From: Streptomyces sp. NBC_00258
GTDB taxonomy: Bacteria; Actinomycetota; Actinomycetes; Streptomycetales; Streptomycetaceae
Direction of reading: 5' to 3'
Assembly: GCF_036182465.1 (NCBI RefSeq)
Contig: NZ_CP108081.1
Coordinates: forward strand, 10,850,001-10,914,000
DNA length: 64,000 nt
The position numbers and the translations under genes were made by a program. Shown here piece after piece: positions 17,274 through 25,606 of the stretch; positions within the stretch are counted from its first letter, which is position 1; the number at the start of each line of letters is the position of its first letter. Under the pieces are notes generated by a model, which saw only the letters and a program-made list of their open reading frames with translations, made no database searches and was not told the DNA's origin.

Positions 17274-18517
17274 CGGCCCGGTTCGCCCGAGCGGGCCGCC
17301 TGGCCGCCCTGCTGCTGATCGCCGCGGCCGTCCAGGTGGCGCCCGCGGCGGCGCAGCCGGCCGACACGCACGCGTCCACGGCCGAGGCCGCCGCCGAGCA
17401 GCGGCACGACGTCGTCACCTGGGGCGCGAGCGCGGACCGCATCGGCGACGCCGTCAACGACCGCAGCTACCGCCTGATCGTGCGCACCAGCGTCGCCGGG
17501 GACGACCTGCGCATCCGGCTCTCCAACGCCTTCGGCGACCGGCCGCTGACCTTCGACAGCGTCTACGCCGGCATCAGGAAGGAGGGCGCCGCCGTGGCCC
17601 GCGGCACCAACCGGCGGCTGACCTTCGACGGCTCCCACTCCGTCACGGTCCCCGCCGGTGCCACCGCCTACAGTGACCCGCTCCCCGGCAGGCTGCCCGC
17701 CGCGACCGACCTGGCCGTCAGCATCCACACCAGCGAGGCGAGCGGCACGGCCACCGGCCACTCCATGGCCATGCAGACCTCGTACGCGGCGGAGGGCGAC
17801 CACACGGGCGAGGAGGGCGCCGCCTCCTGGACCCAGCCGATCGGCTCCTGGTTCTACCTCGACGCCGTGTCCGTACGGACGAGTTCGGCCACCGGGGCCG
17901 TGGTCGCGCTCGGCGACTCCATCACGGACGGCTGGCAGTCCACGAGCGATCTGAACCGCCGCTGGCCCGACTACCTCGCCCGTCGCCTGCGGGCAACGAC
18001 CGGGCCCGTCAAGGGAGTTGCCAACGAGGGCATCTCCGGGAACAAGGTCCTCGCGGACGGCGCCGGGCAGAGCGCGCTCAACCGGCTGGACCGTGACGTC
18101 CTGTCCCTGCCGGGCGTCCGCACGGTGTTCCTCTTCGAGGGCGTCAACGACATCAAGGCCCACTCCGGCGTCACGGCCCAGGACATGATCAAGGGCTATC
18201 GCGAGATCATCGCCCGCGCCCACGAAGCCGGGAAGTGCGTCGTCGGAGCCACCGTCGCCCCCTTCAAGGGCTGGTACGAGTGGGACGCCGCCGCCGAGTC
18301 CGTACGCCAGGACGTCAACCAGTTCATCCGGGACAGCGGAGAGTTCGACGCCGTCACCGACTTCGACCGCATCCTCCGCAGCCCTTACGACCACGAGCGC
18401 ATCCTCCCCGCCTTCGACGGCGGCGACCGTCTGCACCCCAACGACAAAGGCATGCAGGCGATGGCCGACGCCATCGACCTCAAGAGCCTCGACTGCTCCG
18501 CACGAGCAGCGCGCTGA
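17270..18517 (+). CDS. Exported SGNH/GDSL-family esterase
   Basis: A 415-residue exported hydrolase starting at the ATG that overlaps the GH95 stop (ATGA). Residues 1-32 form a Sec signal (RLAALLLIAAAVQVAPAAAQ). An N-terminal jelly-roll-like region (about residues 45-205) precedes the SGNH domain, with block I VALGDSITDGW (Ser217), block III EGVNDI and the Asp-His block DRLHPNDKG. Enzymes of this type deacylate polysaccharides or oligosaccharides. Coupling to GH27 and GH95 genes suggests that it strips acetyl or other acyl groups from the same glycan. The polymer is inferred only. Confidence 0.9.
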   Translation: MTARFARAGRLAALLLIAAAVQVAPAAAQPADTHASTAEAAAEQRHDVVTWGASADRIGDAVNDRSYRLIVRTSVAGDDLRIRLSNAFGDRPLTFDSVYAGIRKEGAAVARGTNRRLTFDGSHSVTVPAGATAYSDPLPGRLPAATDLAVSIHTSEASGTATGHSMAMQTSYAAEGDHTGEEGAASWTQPIGSWFYLDAVSVRTSSATGAVVALGDSITDGWQSTSDLNRRWPDYLARRLRATTGPVKGVANEGISGNKVLADGAGQSALNRLDRDVLSLPGVRTVFLFEGVNDIKAHSGVTAQDMIKGYREIIARAHEAGKCVVGATVAPFKGWYEWDAAAESVRQDVNQFIRDSGEFDAVTDFDRILRSPYDHERILPAFDGGDRLHPNDKGMQAMADAIDLKSLDCSARAAR

Positions 18518-18650
18518 GGCGAAACACCGAGGCATCACGCTGACGCGTCGCCCGAACTCGCCCGTCTGACGAGCTGACAGCACCGCCGTGCGGGCCGGCG
18601 TAATGGCTCTGTAGCGTGGGCACATCAACCAACGCGACGGAGGCTGTCAC

Positions 18651-19499
18651 ATGACCCGCCCGATCACCGTGGGAGTAGACGGTTCCGCCGAATCCCTGGC
18701 CGCAGTGCACTGGGCGGCCAGGGAGGCGGTACGCCGTTCACTGGCGCTGCGTGTGGTGCACGCCTGGGAGAAGTCCGACGGCGAGGACCGGACCGGGGAC
18801 GCGCGGGACGCGCTGGCGGAGACCGCCCGCGACGTCACCGGCCTGCACCCGGACCTACCGGTGACCACCGACCTCCTCGAAGGCGACCCGGTCGACACGC
18901 TGGTCACCGCGGCGGCGGACGCCGGGACGCTGGTGCTCGGCACCCGCGGGCACGGAGCGATCGTCGGCTTCCTGCTCGGTTCCGTCGGCCAGCAGGTGGT
19001 CGCCGAGTCCGCGCGGCCCGTCGTCCTCGTGCGCGCCGGGGACCGCGCCGATTCCGAGGCGGCCGGCCGCGAGATCGTCGTCGGCCAGCAGGGCGGCCCG
19101 GACGACAGCGCGGCGGCACTGGAGTTCGCGTTCGGGACGGCGGCGGCACGCGGCGCCGCCGTACGCGTCGTACGGGCCTGGAGCCTGCCCACCGTCTTCA
19201 CCTTCAGCCCCGGCTCGCTGAGGCTTGCCGACGAGGCAGGCGGGCTGGAGCAGTACGAGAAGAAGGCGCTCGCGGAGGCCCTGCGGCCCTGGACGGAGCG
19301 GTTCCCCGACGTGCGGGTGACACAGCACGTCGAGATGGGCAGCGCGGGCGAGGTGCTGCTCACGGCGGCCGCGTCGGCCCAGCTGCTGGTGGTGGGCCGG
19401 CGCGCGCACCGCTCAGCCGTCGGCACGCGGGTGGGTTCGGTGGCCCATGCGGCCATGCACCACGCGCCCTGCCCGGTGGCGGTCGTCCCGCCGGCCTGA
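18651..19499 (+). CDS. Universal stress protein with two tandem Usp domains
   Basis: A 282-residue cytoplasmic protein made of two Usp repeats. The first (residues 3-133) contains the ATP-binding loop GTRGHGAIVGFLLGSVGQQV; the second ends in VGRRAHRSAVGTRVGSVAHA, a weaker version of the G-x2-G-x9-G-S loop. Double-domain Usp proteins of actinobacteria are often induced by hypoxia, stationary phase or osmotic stress. It stands alone, 134 nt after the esterase gene and converging on the DUF4032 gene with a 9-nt gap. Confidence 0.93.
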   Translation: MTRPITVGVDGSAESLAAVHWAAREAVRRSLALRVVHAWEKSDGEDRTGDARDALAETARDVTGLHPDLPVTTDLLEGDPVDTLVTAAADAGTLVLGTRGHGAIVGFLLGSVGQQVVAESARPVVLVRAGDRADSEAAGREIVVGQQGGPDDSAAALEFAFGTAAARGAAVRVVRAWSLPTVFTFSPGSLRLADEAGGLEQYEKKALAEALRPWTERFPDVRVTQHVEMGSAGEVLLTAAASAQLLVVGRRAHRSAVGTRVGSVAHAAMHHAPCPVAVVPPA

Positions 19500-19508
19500 C
19501 CGTCGGCC

Positions 19509-20759
19509 TCAGACCGAGGGTGCGGGATCTTCCGTCGGCGGCGGCAGAGCGTCCCGCATCGGGGGCAGGATGTTGTTGACGTAGTCCTCGACCGCCGTGT
19601 CCAGGCCGATGTCGTGCTGGGCCCGCTCGGACAGGTACCAGCGGTGTTCGAGGAGCCCGTGGTAGAGCTCGGCCGAATCCATCGAGCCGCGCAGCTCGCG
19701 CGGCACGGCACGAACGGTCGGCCGGAAGACGTCACGCACCCAGCGGTGGGCCAGCACCTCCGGGCGGGCGGCGAGCGGATCGCCGGGCGCGTAGTCGTCC
19801 TGGGTGGCCATCCAGGCTTCCAGGTCGTTCAGCAGCCGCCGCGCCTGGTTCTCCTCGGCGTCCAGCCCCGTCAGCCGCAGGAGCTGGCGCTGGTGGTGGC
19901 CCGCGTCGACGACCTTCGGCACGAACGTGACGGTGTCGCCGTTCGAGGAGTGGGCGATCTGCATCTCGGCGACGTCGAAACCGAGGTCGTTCAGGCGGCG
20001 GATGCGGCGGTCGATGTAGTGGTGCTTGCCCGCCGGGTACACGGACGTGCGGGTGAGTTCGTCCCACAGCCGGTTGTAGCGCGCGCAGATCTCCATGCCG
20101 AACTCGATCGGGTCCACCGACGGGTGGAGGGCGCCGGACGCCTCCAGGTCCAGCAGTTCCCCGCTGATGTTCACGCGCGCCAGGTCGAGGTCGTACTCGC
20201 GCTGCCCGGGGCTCAGCTGCGGATGCAGCTCCCCGGTCTCGGCGTCGACGAGATACGCGGCATACGCGCCCGCGTCGCGCCGGAACAGCGTGTTGGACAG
20301 CGAGCAGTCCCCCCAGGCGAACCCGGCCAGATGGAGCCGGACGAGCAGCACGGCGAGCGCGTCCATGAGCCGGTGCATGGTGGCCGGCCGCATGGTCGTC
20401 TCGAACATCGACCGGTAGGGCATCGAGCCGCCCAGGTGGCGGGTGATCAGTACGGATTCCAGCGGCTCGCCGCCCTCGTCGGTGCGGCCGGTGACCACGG
20501 CGAGCGGGTCCACCGACGGGATGTTCAGCCGGTCGAGACTGCGCAGCAGCTCGTACTCCCGCAGAGCGGGCCGCTCGGCGAGCTCCTTGACCGCCACGAC
20601 CTCCGCGCCGGCGCGCGCGTAACGCACCACGTGCCGCGAGATGCCCCGCGGCAGCGGTACCAGGTAGTGCTCCGGCCACTCCTCCAGGGGCCGCTGCCAC
20701 GGCAGGTCGAGCAGGAGCGCGGGATGCTCCGGGTTGGTGGCGCTGATCTGCAATGCCAT
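19509..20759 (-). CDS. DUF4032 domain protein with kinase-like N-terminal fold
   Basis: A 416-residue cytoplasmic protein. Residues 1-230 resemble an LPS-kinase/Rio-like fold: VVAVKELAERPALREYELL (putative ATP lysine and glutamate), LLVRLHLAGFAWGDCSLSNTLF (catalytic loop with D in WGDCSLSN) and YLVDAETGEL in place of DFG. The remainder is the DUF4032 region (RDVFRPTVRAVPRELRG to YLSERAQHDIGLDTAVEDYV). I prefer ATG 20759; a GTG at 20780 in frame is possible and would add seven residues. The substrate is unknown. It converges on the universal stress protein gene. Confidence 0.82.
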   Translation of the reverse strand: MALQISATNPEHPALLLDLPWQRPLEEWPEHYLVPLPRGISRHVVRYARAGAEVVAVKELAERPALREYELLRSLDRLNIPSVDPLAVVTGRTDEGGEPLESVLITRHLGGSMPYRSMFETTMRPATMHRLMDALAVLLVRLHLAGFAWGDCSLSNTLFRRDAGAYAAYLVDAETGELHPQLSPGQREYDLDLARVNISGELLDLEASGALHPSVDPIEFGMEICARYNRLWDELTRTSVYPAGKHHYIDRRIRRLNDLGFDVAEMQIAHSSNGDTVTFVPKVVDAGHHQRQLLRLTGLDAEENQARRLLNDLEAWMATQDDYAPGDPLAARPEVLAHRWVRDVFRPTVRAVPRELRGSMDSAELYHGLLEHRWYLSERAQHDIGLDTAVEDYVNNILPPMRDALPPPTEDPAPSV

Positions 20760-20883
20760 CGCTCGCTTGCCCTGCCTCACGGTCGGCCGTCATGTCGCAG
20801 GAGCATCTCCGCACCTGGACGTCCCCTTCGTCAACATGGACGTCCGTTTCGTCACCAGGTGGGAGATGTGCCCGCTCCTCGGC

Positions 20884-22521
20884 TCAGACCGGCTGATCCA
20901 CCCCCAGCGCCGCGCGGACCTCGAACTTCTCGTACGTCTCGGACGGCTCGGTGTCCTCGGGGCGAGAGGCCAGGACGGTGCCCAGCCAGCCCAGCAGGAA
21001 CCCGGCCGGTACGGAGACGATGCCCGGGTTCTGCAGCGGGAAGAAGGCGAAGTCCGCGTCCGGGTAGAACGAGGCGGGCCTGGAGGAGACGACGGGCGAG
21101 CAGACGACCAGCAGTACCGACGTGATGAGGCCGCCGTACAGGCTGAGCAGGGCCCCGCGTGCGTTGAAGCGGCGCCAGAACAGGCTGTAGACCATCGTCG
21201 GCAGGATCGCGGACGCGGCGATGGCGAAGGCCAGGAACGCCAGGGTGGCGGTGTTCGTCCCCCAGGAGACGAGCGCGAGCAGCATCCCCAGGACGCCGAT
21301 CACGACGGCGGACAGCCGGGCCACGGTCAGCTCCTCCCGCTGGCTCGCCCGGCCTTTGCGGATCACCTCTGCGTACAGGTCGTGCGCGAGCGAGGAGGCC
21401 GCTGCAAGGGTGAGGCCCGCCGCCACGGCCAGCAGCGTCACGAACGCGAGACAGGAGATGAGCGCGGTGAGCACGGCGCCGCCGAGGTCCTGGGCGAGCA
21501 GCAGCACCGCGGCGTCGCCCTTCGCGTCGATGCCCGCGATGACGTCCCGGCCGACGATCGCCGTCGCTCCGAGGCCGAGTACGCCTGCTGCGAGGCACAC
21601 GAAACCGACGAGGCCCATGGCCCACAGGATGGAGCGCCGCAGCACTCGGGTGGCGCTCGGGGCCAGCAGCCGCATCATCACGTGGGGGAGTGCGGCCAGT
21701 CCCAGCACGATGGCGATCTGGAGGCTGAGGAAGTCGAGCTTGCTGGTCGTGCTGCCGCCGTAGCGCAGCCCGGGCTCCAGGAACCGCTGGCCGATCCCGC
21801 TGCCCGAGGCGGCTCCGCCGAGCAGGTCGTCCACGTTCCACTTGTAGCGGTGCAGCACCATGACGGCGGTCACGGCGACACCGACGACCAGCATGACGGC
21901 CTTGATGATCTGGATGAAGGTCGCGCCGGGCATACCGCCGAGCGCCACGTACAGCACGACCAGGGTGCCGATGGCCACGATGCACAGGGTGCGGGTGGTG
22001 CTGGACGGTTCGCCGAGGAACTGTGTCAGCAGGGCGACGCTGCCGACGAGTTGGGCGACGAGGTAGAGCACGGTGATGGTCAGCGTGCAGAAGGCGAGGG
22101 CGAGGCGGACGGAGCGCTGGCTGCGCGGGAGACGCAGTGCAAGGGTGTCGCCGAGCGTGAACTTGCCGGAGTTGCGCAGGGGTTCGGCGATCAGGAGCAG
22201 CACCATCACCCAGGCCACGCTGGTGCCGACGAGGTACAGCAGGCCGTCGTACCCGGTCAGCGCGACCAGACCGGTGCTGCCGAGCAGGGTGGCGGCGGAG
22301 AGATAGTCCCCGCACATCGCCAGGCCGTTGCGCAGTGGTGTCATCGTGCGGTTGCCGAGATAGAACTCGCTGATCTCGTCACCCTGCGGCGCGATGATGA
22401 GCGCGGTGAACATGCTGACCACGACCACCGACACGAACAGGATGAAGGTCAGCTTCAGACTGAAGCCGCCGACGACACCGGCGGAGAGAGTGACCAACTG
22501 GTCCGGGGGGAGAGTCACCAT
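20884..22521 (-). CDS. Sodium:solute symporter (acetate/monocarboxylate, ActP/MctC-like)
   Basis: A 545-residue transporter with about 13 membrane spans. EFYLGNRTMTPLRNGLAMCGDYLSAATLLGSTGL is diagnostic of the SSS family acetate permease branch, and IDAKGDAAVLLLAQDLGG is typical of ActP-like proteins. It should take up acetate, propionate or pyruvate with Na+ or H+. The ATG at 22521 gives MVTLPPDQ and overlaps the end of the DUF485 gene by 7 nt, repeating the yjcH-actP arrangement. Longer in-frame readings upstream would run through the DUF485 gene and lack membrane character. Confidence 0.92.
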   Translation of the reverse strand: MVTLPPDQLVTLSAGVVGGFSLKLTFILFVSVVVVSMFTALIIAPQGDEISEFYLGNRTMTPLRNGLAMCGDYLSAATLLGSTGLVALTGYDGLLYLVGTSVAWVMVLLLIAEPLRNSGKFTLGDTLALRLPRSQRSVRLALAFCTLTITVLYLVAQLVGSVALLTQFLGEPSSTTRTLCIVAIGTLVVLYVALGGMPGATFIQIIKAVMLVVGVAVTAVMVLHRYKWNVDDLLGGAASGSGIGQRFLEPGLRYGGSTTSKLDFLSLQIAIVLGLAALPHVMMRLLAPSATRVLRRSILWAMGLVGFVCLAAGVLGLGATAIVGRDVIAGIDAKGDAAVLLLAQDLGGAVLTALISCLAFVTLLAVAAGLTLAAASSLAHDLYAEVIRKGRASQREELTVARLSAVVIGVLGMLLALVSWGTNTATLAFLAFAIAASAILPTMVYSLFWRRFNARGALLSLYGGLITSVLLVVCSPVVSSRPASFYPDADFAFFPLQNPGIVSVPAGFLLGWLGTVLASRPEDTEPSETYEKFEVRAALGVDQPV

Positions 22522-22925
22522 TCGCCGAACCGCCTCTGCTGCTGGGGGACCCGGGCCCGCGCGGCAGCGTCGCGATGCATCTCGGCGCGCAGACGGTCGG
22601 CGGCCGGGTCGATCCGCCGCTCCATGTGCACCGTGTACCGCCACGCGGTCAGGGCCATCACGACGAACTGCCCCACCCCGCCCGCGAGTCCCAGCGTCAC
22701 ATGACCGAACAGCGGCCGATTGAGCACGTCGGGCAGAAAACTCGACAGCAGCACGAACAGCAGGAACCCGCCCACCGAGATCGACAGCGCCACCGCCCCG
22801 AATCTGCGGTGAGCGCCGCGTATGGAGCGGAAGTCGGGATGCGAACCGATCATGTTCCGGGCCACGGGTCCGGACTGCGTGCTGTCCGGAGGGGAACCGT
22901 AGTACGGGCTGGGGTGTTGTGGCAT
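22515..22925 (-). CDS. DUF485 family membrane protein, partner of the symporter
   Basis: A small membrane protein of 136 residues from the preferred ATG (22925), which has AAGG about 6 nt upstream; an in-frame ATG at 22964 would add 13 residues but lacks a ribosome site. Two hydrophobic helices (AVALSISVGGFLLFVLLSSF and HVTLGLAGGVGQFVVMALTAWRY) and the RRFGAVALSI start are typical of DUF485, the family of E. coli YjcH. It overlaps the SSS symporter gene by 7 nt, so the two proteins are made together. Confidence 0.88.
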   Translation of the reverse strand: MPQHPSPYYGSPPDSTQSGPVARNMIGSHPDFRSIRGAHRRFGAVALSISVGGFLLFVLLSSFLPDVLNRPLFGHVTLGLAGGVGQFVVMALTAWRYTVHMERRIDPAADRLRAEMHRDAAARARVPQQQRRFGEW

Positions 22926-23325
22926 ACCGTGCCTTATCAAATAAGAGTGCAGCTCAAGAGGCATTGCTGAACGCGGCTCAAGTTTCTGGATCGAGCGGTT
23001 CGGGAATCGGCCCGAATTGCCGCTGAAATCCTCACCGGGTCAACCCGGAGCAGCCCGGCCGATGGGGTATGTCGGCAAGGCTGAACGGATTCTGGCATTC
23101 AATCGATTCAATAATCAACAGCGAAAATGTGAGGGAAATGCGAGCGGCCTTATCCGGCCTGCGGGGTCCGCCGGGCTGGCTCAAATGCACCGCACAGCAT
23201 CGGGCGCCGGAGTCGGCACCGGCGGCGCCGGGTGCCGCGTCGGCGGCCGGGTCCGGGGGACGTGATGTGCAGCACGCCGGGGCGGCGGGCGTGACGCTTG
23301 TGAGGGGGGTTCTGGCTGGGCACGG

Positions 23326-23342
23326 CTTGATCAGCGATCAAG
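23326..23342. promoter_or_regulatory. 17-bp perfect dyad upstream of the 23438 gene
   Basis: CTTGATC and GATCAAG arms flank a 3-nt centre. It lies about 40 nt upstream of a -35-like TTGACA (23380-23385), a position suited to an activator or a distal repressor site. The binding protein is unknown. Confidence 0.4.
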
Positions 23343-23379
23343 GCGGGTAAAATCCCTGGCCAACGCCCATTCTGCTCAT

Positions 23380-23409
23380 TTGACACCTCGTCGCGCTCAG
23401 GGATAGACA
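23380..23409 (+). promoter_or_regulatory. Candidate vegetative promoter of the 23438 gene
   Basis: TTGACA (23380-23385) is followed after 18 nt by TAGACA (23404-23409), a reasonable HrdB-type promoter about 22 nt before the GTG start at 23438. Transcription would start near 23416. Confidence 0.45.
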
Positions 23410-23437
23410 GCAGCCCTCTGAGGTCGAGAGGTGAACC

Positions 23438-23971
23438 GTGTACGAGCCGAATGTGGTCGGGGACTGGCAGGAGTACGACGACGAGCATGCCGGCCTGCGC
23501 ATTCGCGTCCATGGCTTGGAGAAGGCGGAGCCGCCGCGCGGTCGTGACGACGCGGCCGAGGGCCTGATCTACTTCCGATTCCGGGTGACGGTCGAAAACC
23601 GTACGACCGAGCATTTCGGCATTCACCTCGAAGACGGCCAGCTCGACATCCGTATCGGAACCGATGGCGAGAGCGCGTTTCTGGACTGGCGCAACTCGCA
23701 GTTCATCGAGGGCTTCGACGTCTATCCCCTGCGCCGGGCCACCGCGGTCCTGTTCGCCGCGGCTCCCGAAAGCGGCCTGTCCCACGTGGACATCCAGGTC
23801 CAGTTGAAGGTCGACGACGAGTGGACCGAACGCTACCTCTGGTCCGGCGGCATCGGCCTGCACGAGCCGGCGGTCGGCGTCGGTGCCCGCCCCGAATCCG
23901 CCGCGGACGGTCTCGCCGCCCAGGTGATCAGCTTCCTGGAGAGGGAAGCGGGGCCGGGCCCGGCTTCCTGA
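23438..23971 (+). CDS. Conserved hypothetical protein, soluble, acidic
   Basis: A 177-residue protein starting at GTG, with GAGAGGTG 4 nt upstream. I do not recognise a named family. The sequence is rich in beta-type segments (GLIYFRFRVTVENRTTEHFGIHL, GQLDIRIG, HVDIQVQLKVDD), suggesting an immunoglobulin-like or C2-like beta sandwich as in DUF4352-type proteins, but without a signal peptide or lipobox. It is monocistronic and convergent with the lysG-like gene. It is probably real: strong codon bias, ribosome site and promoter are all present. Confidence 0.75.
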   Translation: MYEPNVVGDWQEYDDEHAGLRIRVHGLEKAEPPRGRDDAAEGLIYFRFRVTVENRTTEHFGIHLEDGQLDIRIGTDGESAFLDWRNSQFIEGFDVYPLRRATAVLFAAAPESGLSHVDIQVQLKVDDEWTERYLWSGGIGLHEPAVGVGARPESAADGLAAQVISFLEREAGPGPAS

Positions 23972-24004
23972 CGGCCGCAGAGGGAGAGCTGTCGCGGTCG
24001 AGGC

Positions 24005-24925
24005 TCAGCGGCCTCGCCCCGAGTCCAGGGCCTCGGCGGCCGCCGCCGCGACGGCCTCGGACACGGCGGCGAGCGCCGGGAAGTCGAGCTTCCAGTGCTG
24101 CCAGTACAGAGGAACGTAGATCTTGGAATCCGGCGCGAGATTGACGAGCCGTCCCGCGTCGAGCAGCGGGGCCGCCTGTACCTCGGGAGCCATGCCCCAC
24201 CCCATTCCGGCCGCGACGGCGTCGACGAACCCCTCCGAGGTCGGCACGAGATGCCGCAGCGAACTCGCCGCCCCGCGACCGCGCTTGAGCCCCCGGACGA
24301 ACGCGTCCTGGAGATCGTCGCGTCGGTCGAAGGACACCACGGGCGCGCCGGCGATCACCTCCCGCAACGGCGTGTCCGGCCACCCGCCGAGCCACCGCGA
24401 GGCGAACTCGGGGCCGGCCACCGGGACGTACCGCATACGCCCGAGGCTCCGGACGGAACAACCCGTCACCGCGTCCGGCGACGAGGTCACCGCCGCCATC
24501 ACCAGCCCCTCGCGCAGCAGCGCGGCCGTGTGGTCCTGGTCCTCGCGGCGCAACTCGTAGCAGAGCCGCAGCTCTTCCGGTACGCGGGCGAGCGCGGGCA
24601 GGAACCAGGTCGCCAGCGAGTCGGAGTTCACCGCGATCGACAGACGCGTCGGCTCGTCGGAGCCCGACATGCCGAGCTCGGTCCTGGCCTCGTCCTCCAG
24701 CCGGGCCAGTTGGCGCGCGAACCGCACGACGACCTCGCCGGACTCGGTCGGCCGGACCGGTTTCGTACGCATCAACAGGACGCGTCCCGTGCGCTGTTCG
24801 AGCGCCTTGACCCGCTGGCTCACCGCCGACGGAGTCACATGCAGCACCGCGGCCGCCGCGTCGAACGTGCCCTCGTCGACGACGGCCAGCAGGGTACGCA
24901 CCTGGTCGAGGGGAAGCTCTGTCAT
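24005..24925 (-). CDS. lysG: LysR-family regulator LysG/ArgP type
   Basis: A 306-residue LysR-type regulator. The N-terminal HTH reads LDQVRTLLAVVDEGTFDAAA, then AVLHVTPSAVSQRVKALEQRTGRVLL, and it carries the ArgP/LysG-type RTKPVRPTESGEVVVRFARQ. The C-terminal effector domain includes the pattern ending LVPTSEGFVDAVAAGMGWGM. Proteins of this branch sense lysine, arginine or histidine and activate the exporter gene lysE/argO. It diverges from the LysE-family gene across 60 bp that contain a 28-bp dyad, exactly as for Corynebacterium lysG-lysE. The start is ATG 24925; a GTG directly before it is also possible. Confidence 0.92.
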   Translation of the reverse strand: MTELPLDQVRTLLAVVDEGTFDAAAAVLHVTPSAVSQRVKALEQRTGRVLLMRTKPVRPTESGEVVVRFARQLARLEDEARTELGMSGSDEPTRLSIAVNSDSLATWFLPALARVPEELRLCYELRREDQDHTAALLREGLVMAAVTSSPDAVTGCSVRSLGRMRYVPVAGPEFASRWLGGWPDTPLREVIAGAPVVSFDRRDDLQDAFVRGLKRGRGAASSLRHLVPTSEGFVDAVAAGMGWGMAPEVQAAPLLDAGRLVNLAPDSKIYVPLYWQHWKLDFPALAAVSEAVAAAAAEALDSGRGR

Positions 24926-24931
24926 CACGAG

Positions 24932-24959
24932 AGCTAATGATACGTAAGAATCTTTAGCT
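24932..24959. promoter_or_regulatory. 28-bp dyad, candidate LysG operator
   Basis: AGCTAA (24932-24937) and TTAGCT (24954-24959) bound an imperfect dyad in which 11 of 14 base pairs are symmetric (inner GAT/ATC also match). It sits between the divergent regulator and exporter genes and has the AT-rich T-N11-A style of LysR sites. Confidence 0.65.
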
Positions 24960-24985
24960 GTACTCTTGACGGCGGCCTTCCTAGC

Positions 24986-25606
24986 GTGGATGCCGTGACC
25001 AGCGCTCTGACCGCCGCGGCCGCCGGGTTCGGCACCGGCCTCTCCCTCATCGTCGCCATCGGCGCACAGAACGCCTTCGTCCTGCGGCAGGGCATCCGCA
25101 AGGACGCCGTGCTCGCGGTGGTGGGCATCTGCGCCCTGTCCGACGCGGCACTCATCGCCCTCGGTGTCGGCGGTGTCGGCGCGGTGGTGGTTGCCTGGCC
25201 GGACGCGCTGACCGCGGTCGCACTGATCGGTGGTGCCTTCCTCATCGGCTACGGCTGTCTCGCCGTGCGCCGGGTGTTCCGGCCGTCGGGGCTGCTCGTG
25301 GAAACGGGGACTGCGGGCTCACGACGGCGGGCCGTACTCACCTGCCTGGCGATGACCTGGCTCAACCCGCACGTCTACCTCGACACCGTGTTCCTGCTCG
25401 GCTCCATCGCGGCCGACCGCGGCCCGCTGCGCTGGACCTTCGGCCTCGGAGCCGTCCTCGCCAGCCTGGTCTGGTTCGCCGCGCTGGGCTTCGGCGCCCG
25501 GCTGCTCAGCCGCTTCCTGGCCCGGCCGTCGGCGTGGCGCGTACTGGACGCTCTGGTCGCCGCGATGATGATCGCGCTCGGTGCCACGCTGATCGCCGGG
25601 GCGTGA
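24986..25606 (+). CDS. lysE: LysE/ArgO-family basic amino acid exporter
   Basis: A 206-residue membrane protein with about six spans. The family N-terminus GTGLSLIVAIGAQNAFVLRQG is followed by CALSDAALIALGVGGVG and the conserved TWLNPHVYLDTVFLLGS. It exports lysine and/or arginine when these accumulate, under control of the divergent LysG-like regulator. GTG 24986 is used; GTG 24995 in frame is an alternative. Its last 101 nt overlap the tail of the convergent EamA gene. Confidence 0.93.
   Translation: MDAVTSALTAAAAGFGTGLSLIVAIGAQNAFVLRQGIRKDAVLAVVGICALSDAALIALGVGGVGAVVVAWPDALTAVALIGGAFLIGYGCLAVRRVFRPSGLLVETGTAGSRRRAVLTCLAMTWLNPHVYLDTVFLLGSIAADRGPLRWTFGLGAVLASLVWFAALGFGARLLSRFLARPSAWRVLDALVAAMMIALGATLIAGA

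Larger units (their letters stand above)
22926..23437. other. 512-bp intergenic region, partly AT-rich, with promoters
   Basis: This gap separates the leftward symporter operon from the rightward hypothetical gene. The part at 23085-23140 is unusually AT-rich for this genome. A dyad CCGGGT-CA-ACCCGG lies at 23035-23048. Short open frames are present but have poor codon bias and no family I recognise, so I do not call a gene. Confidence 0.5.
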
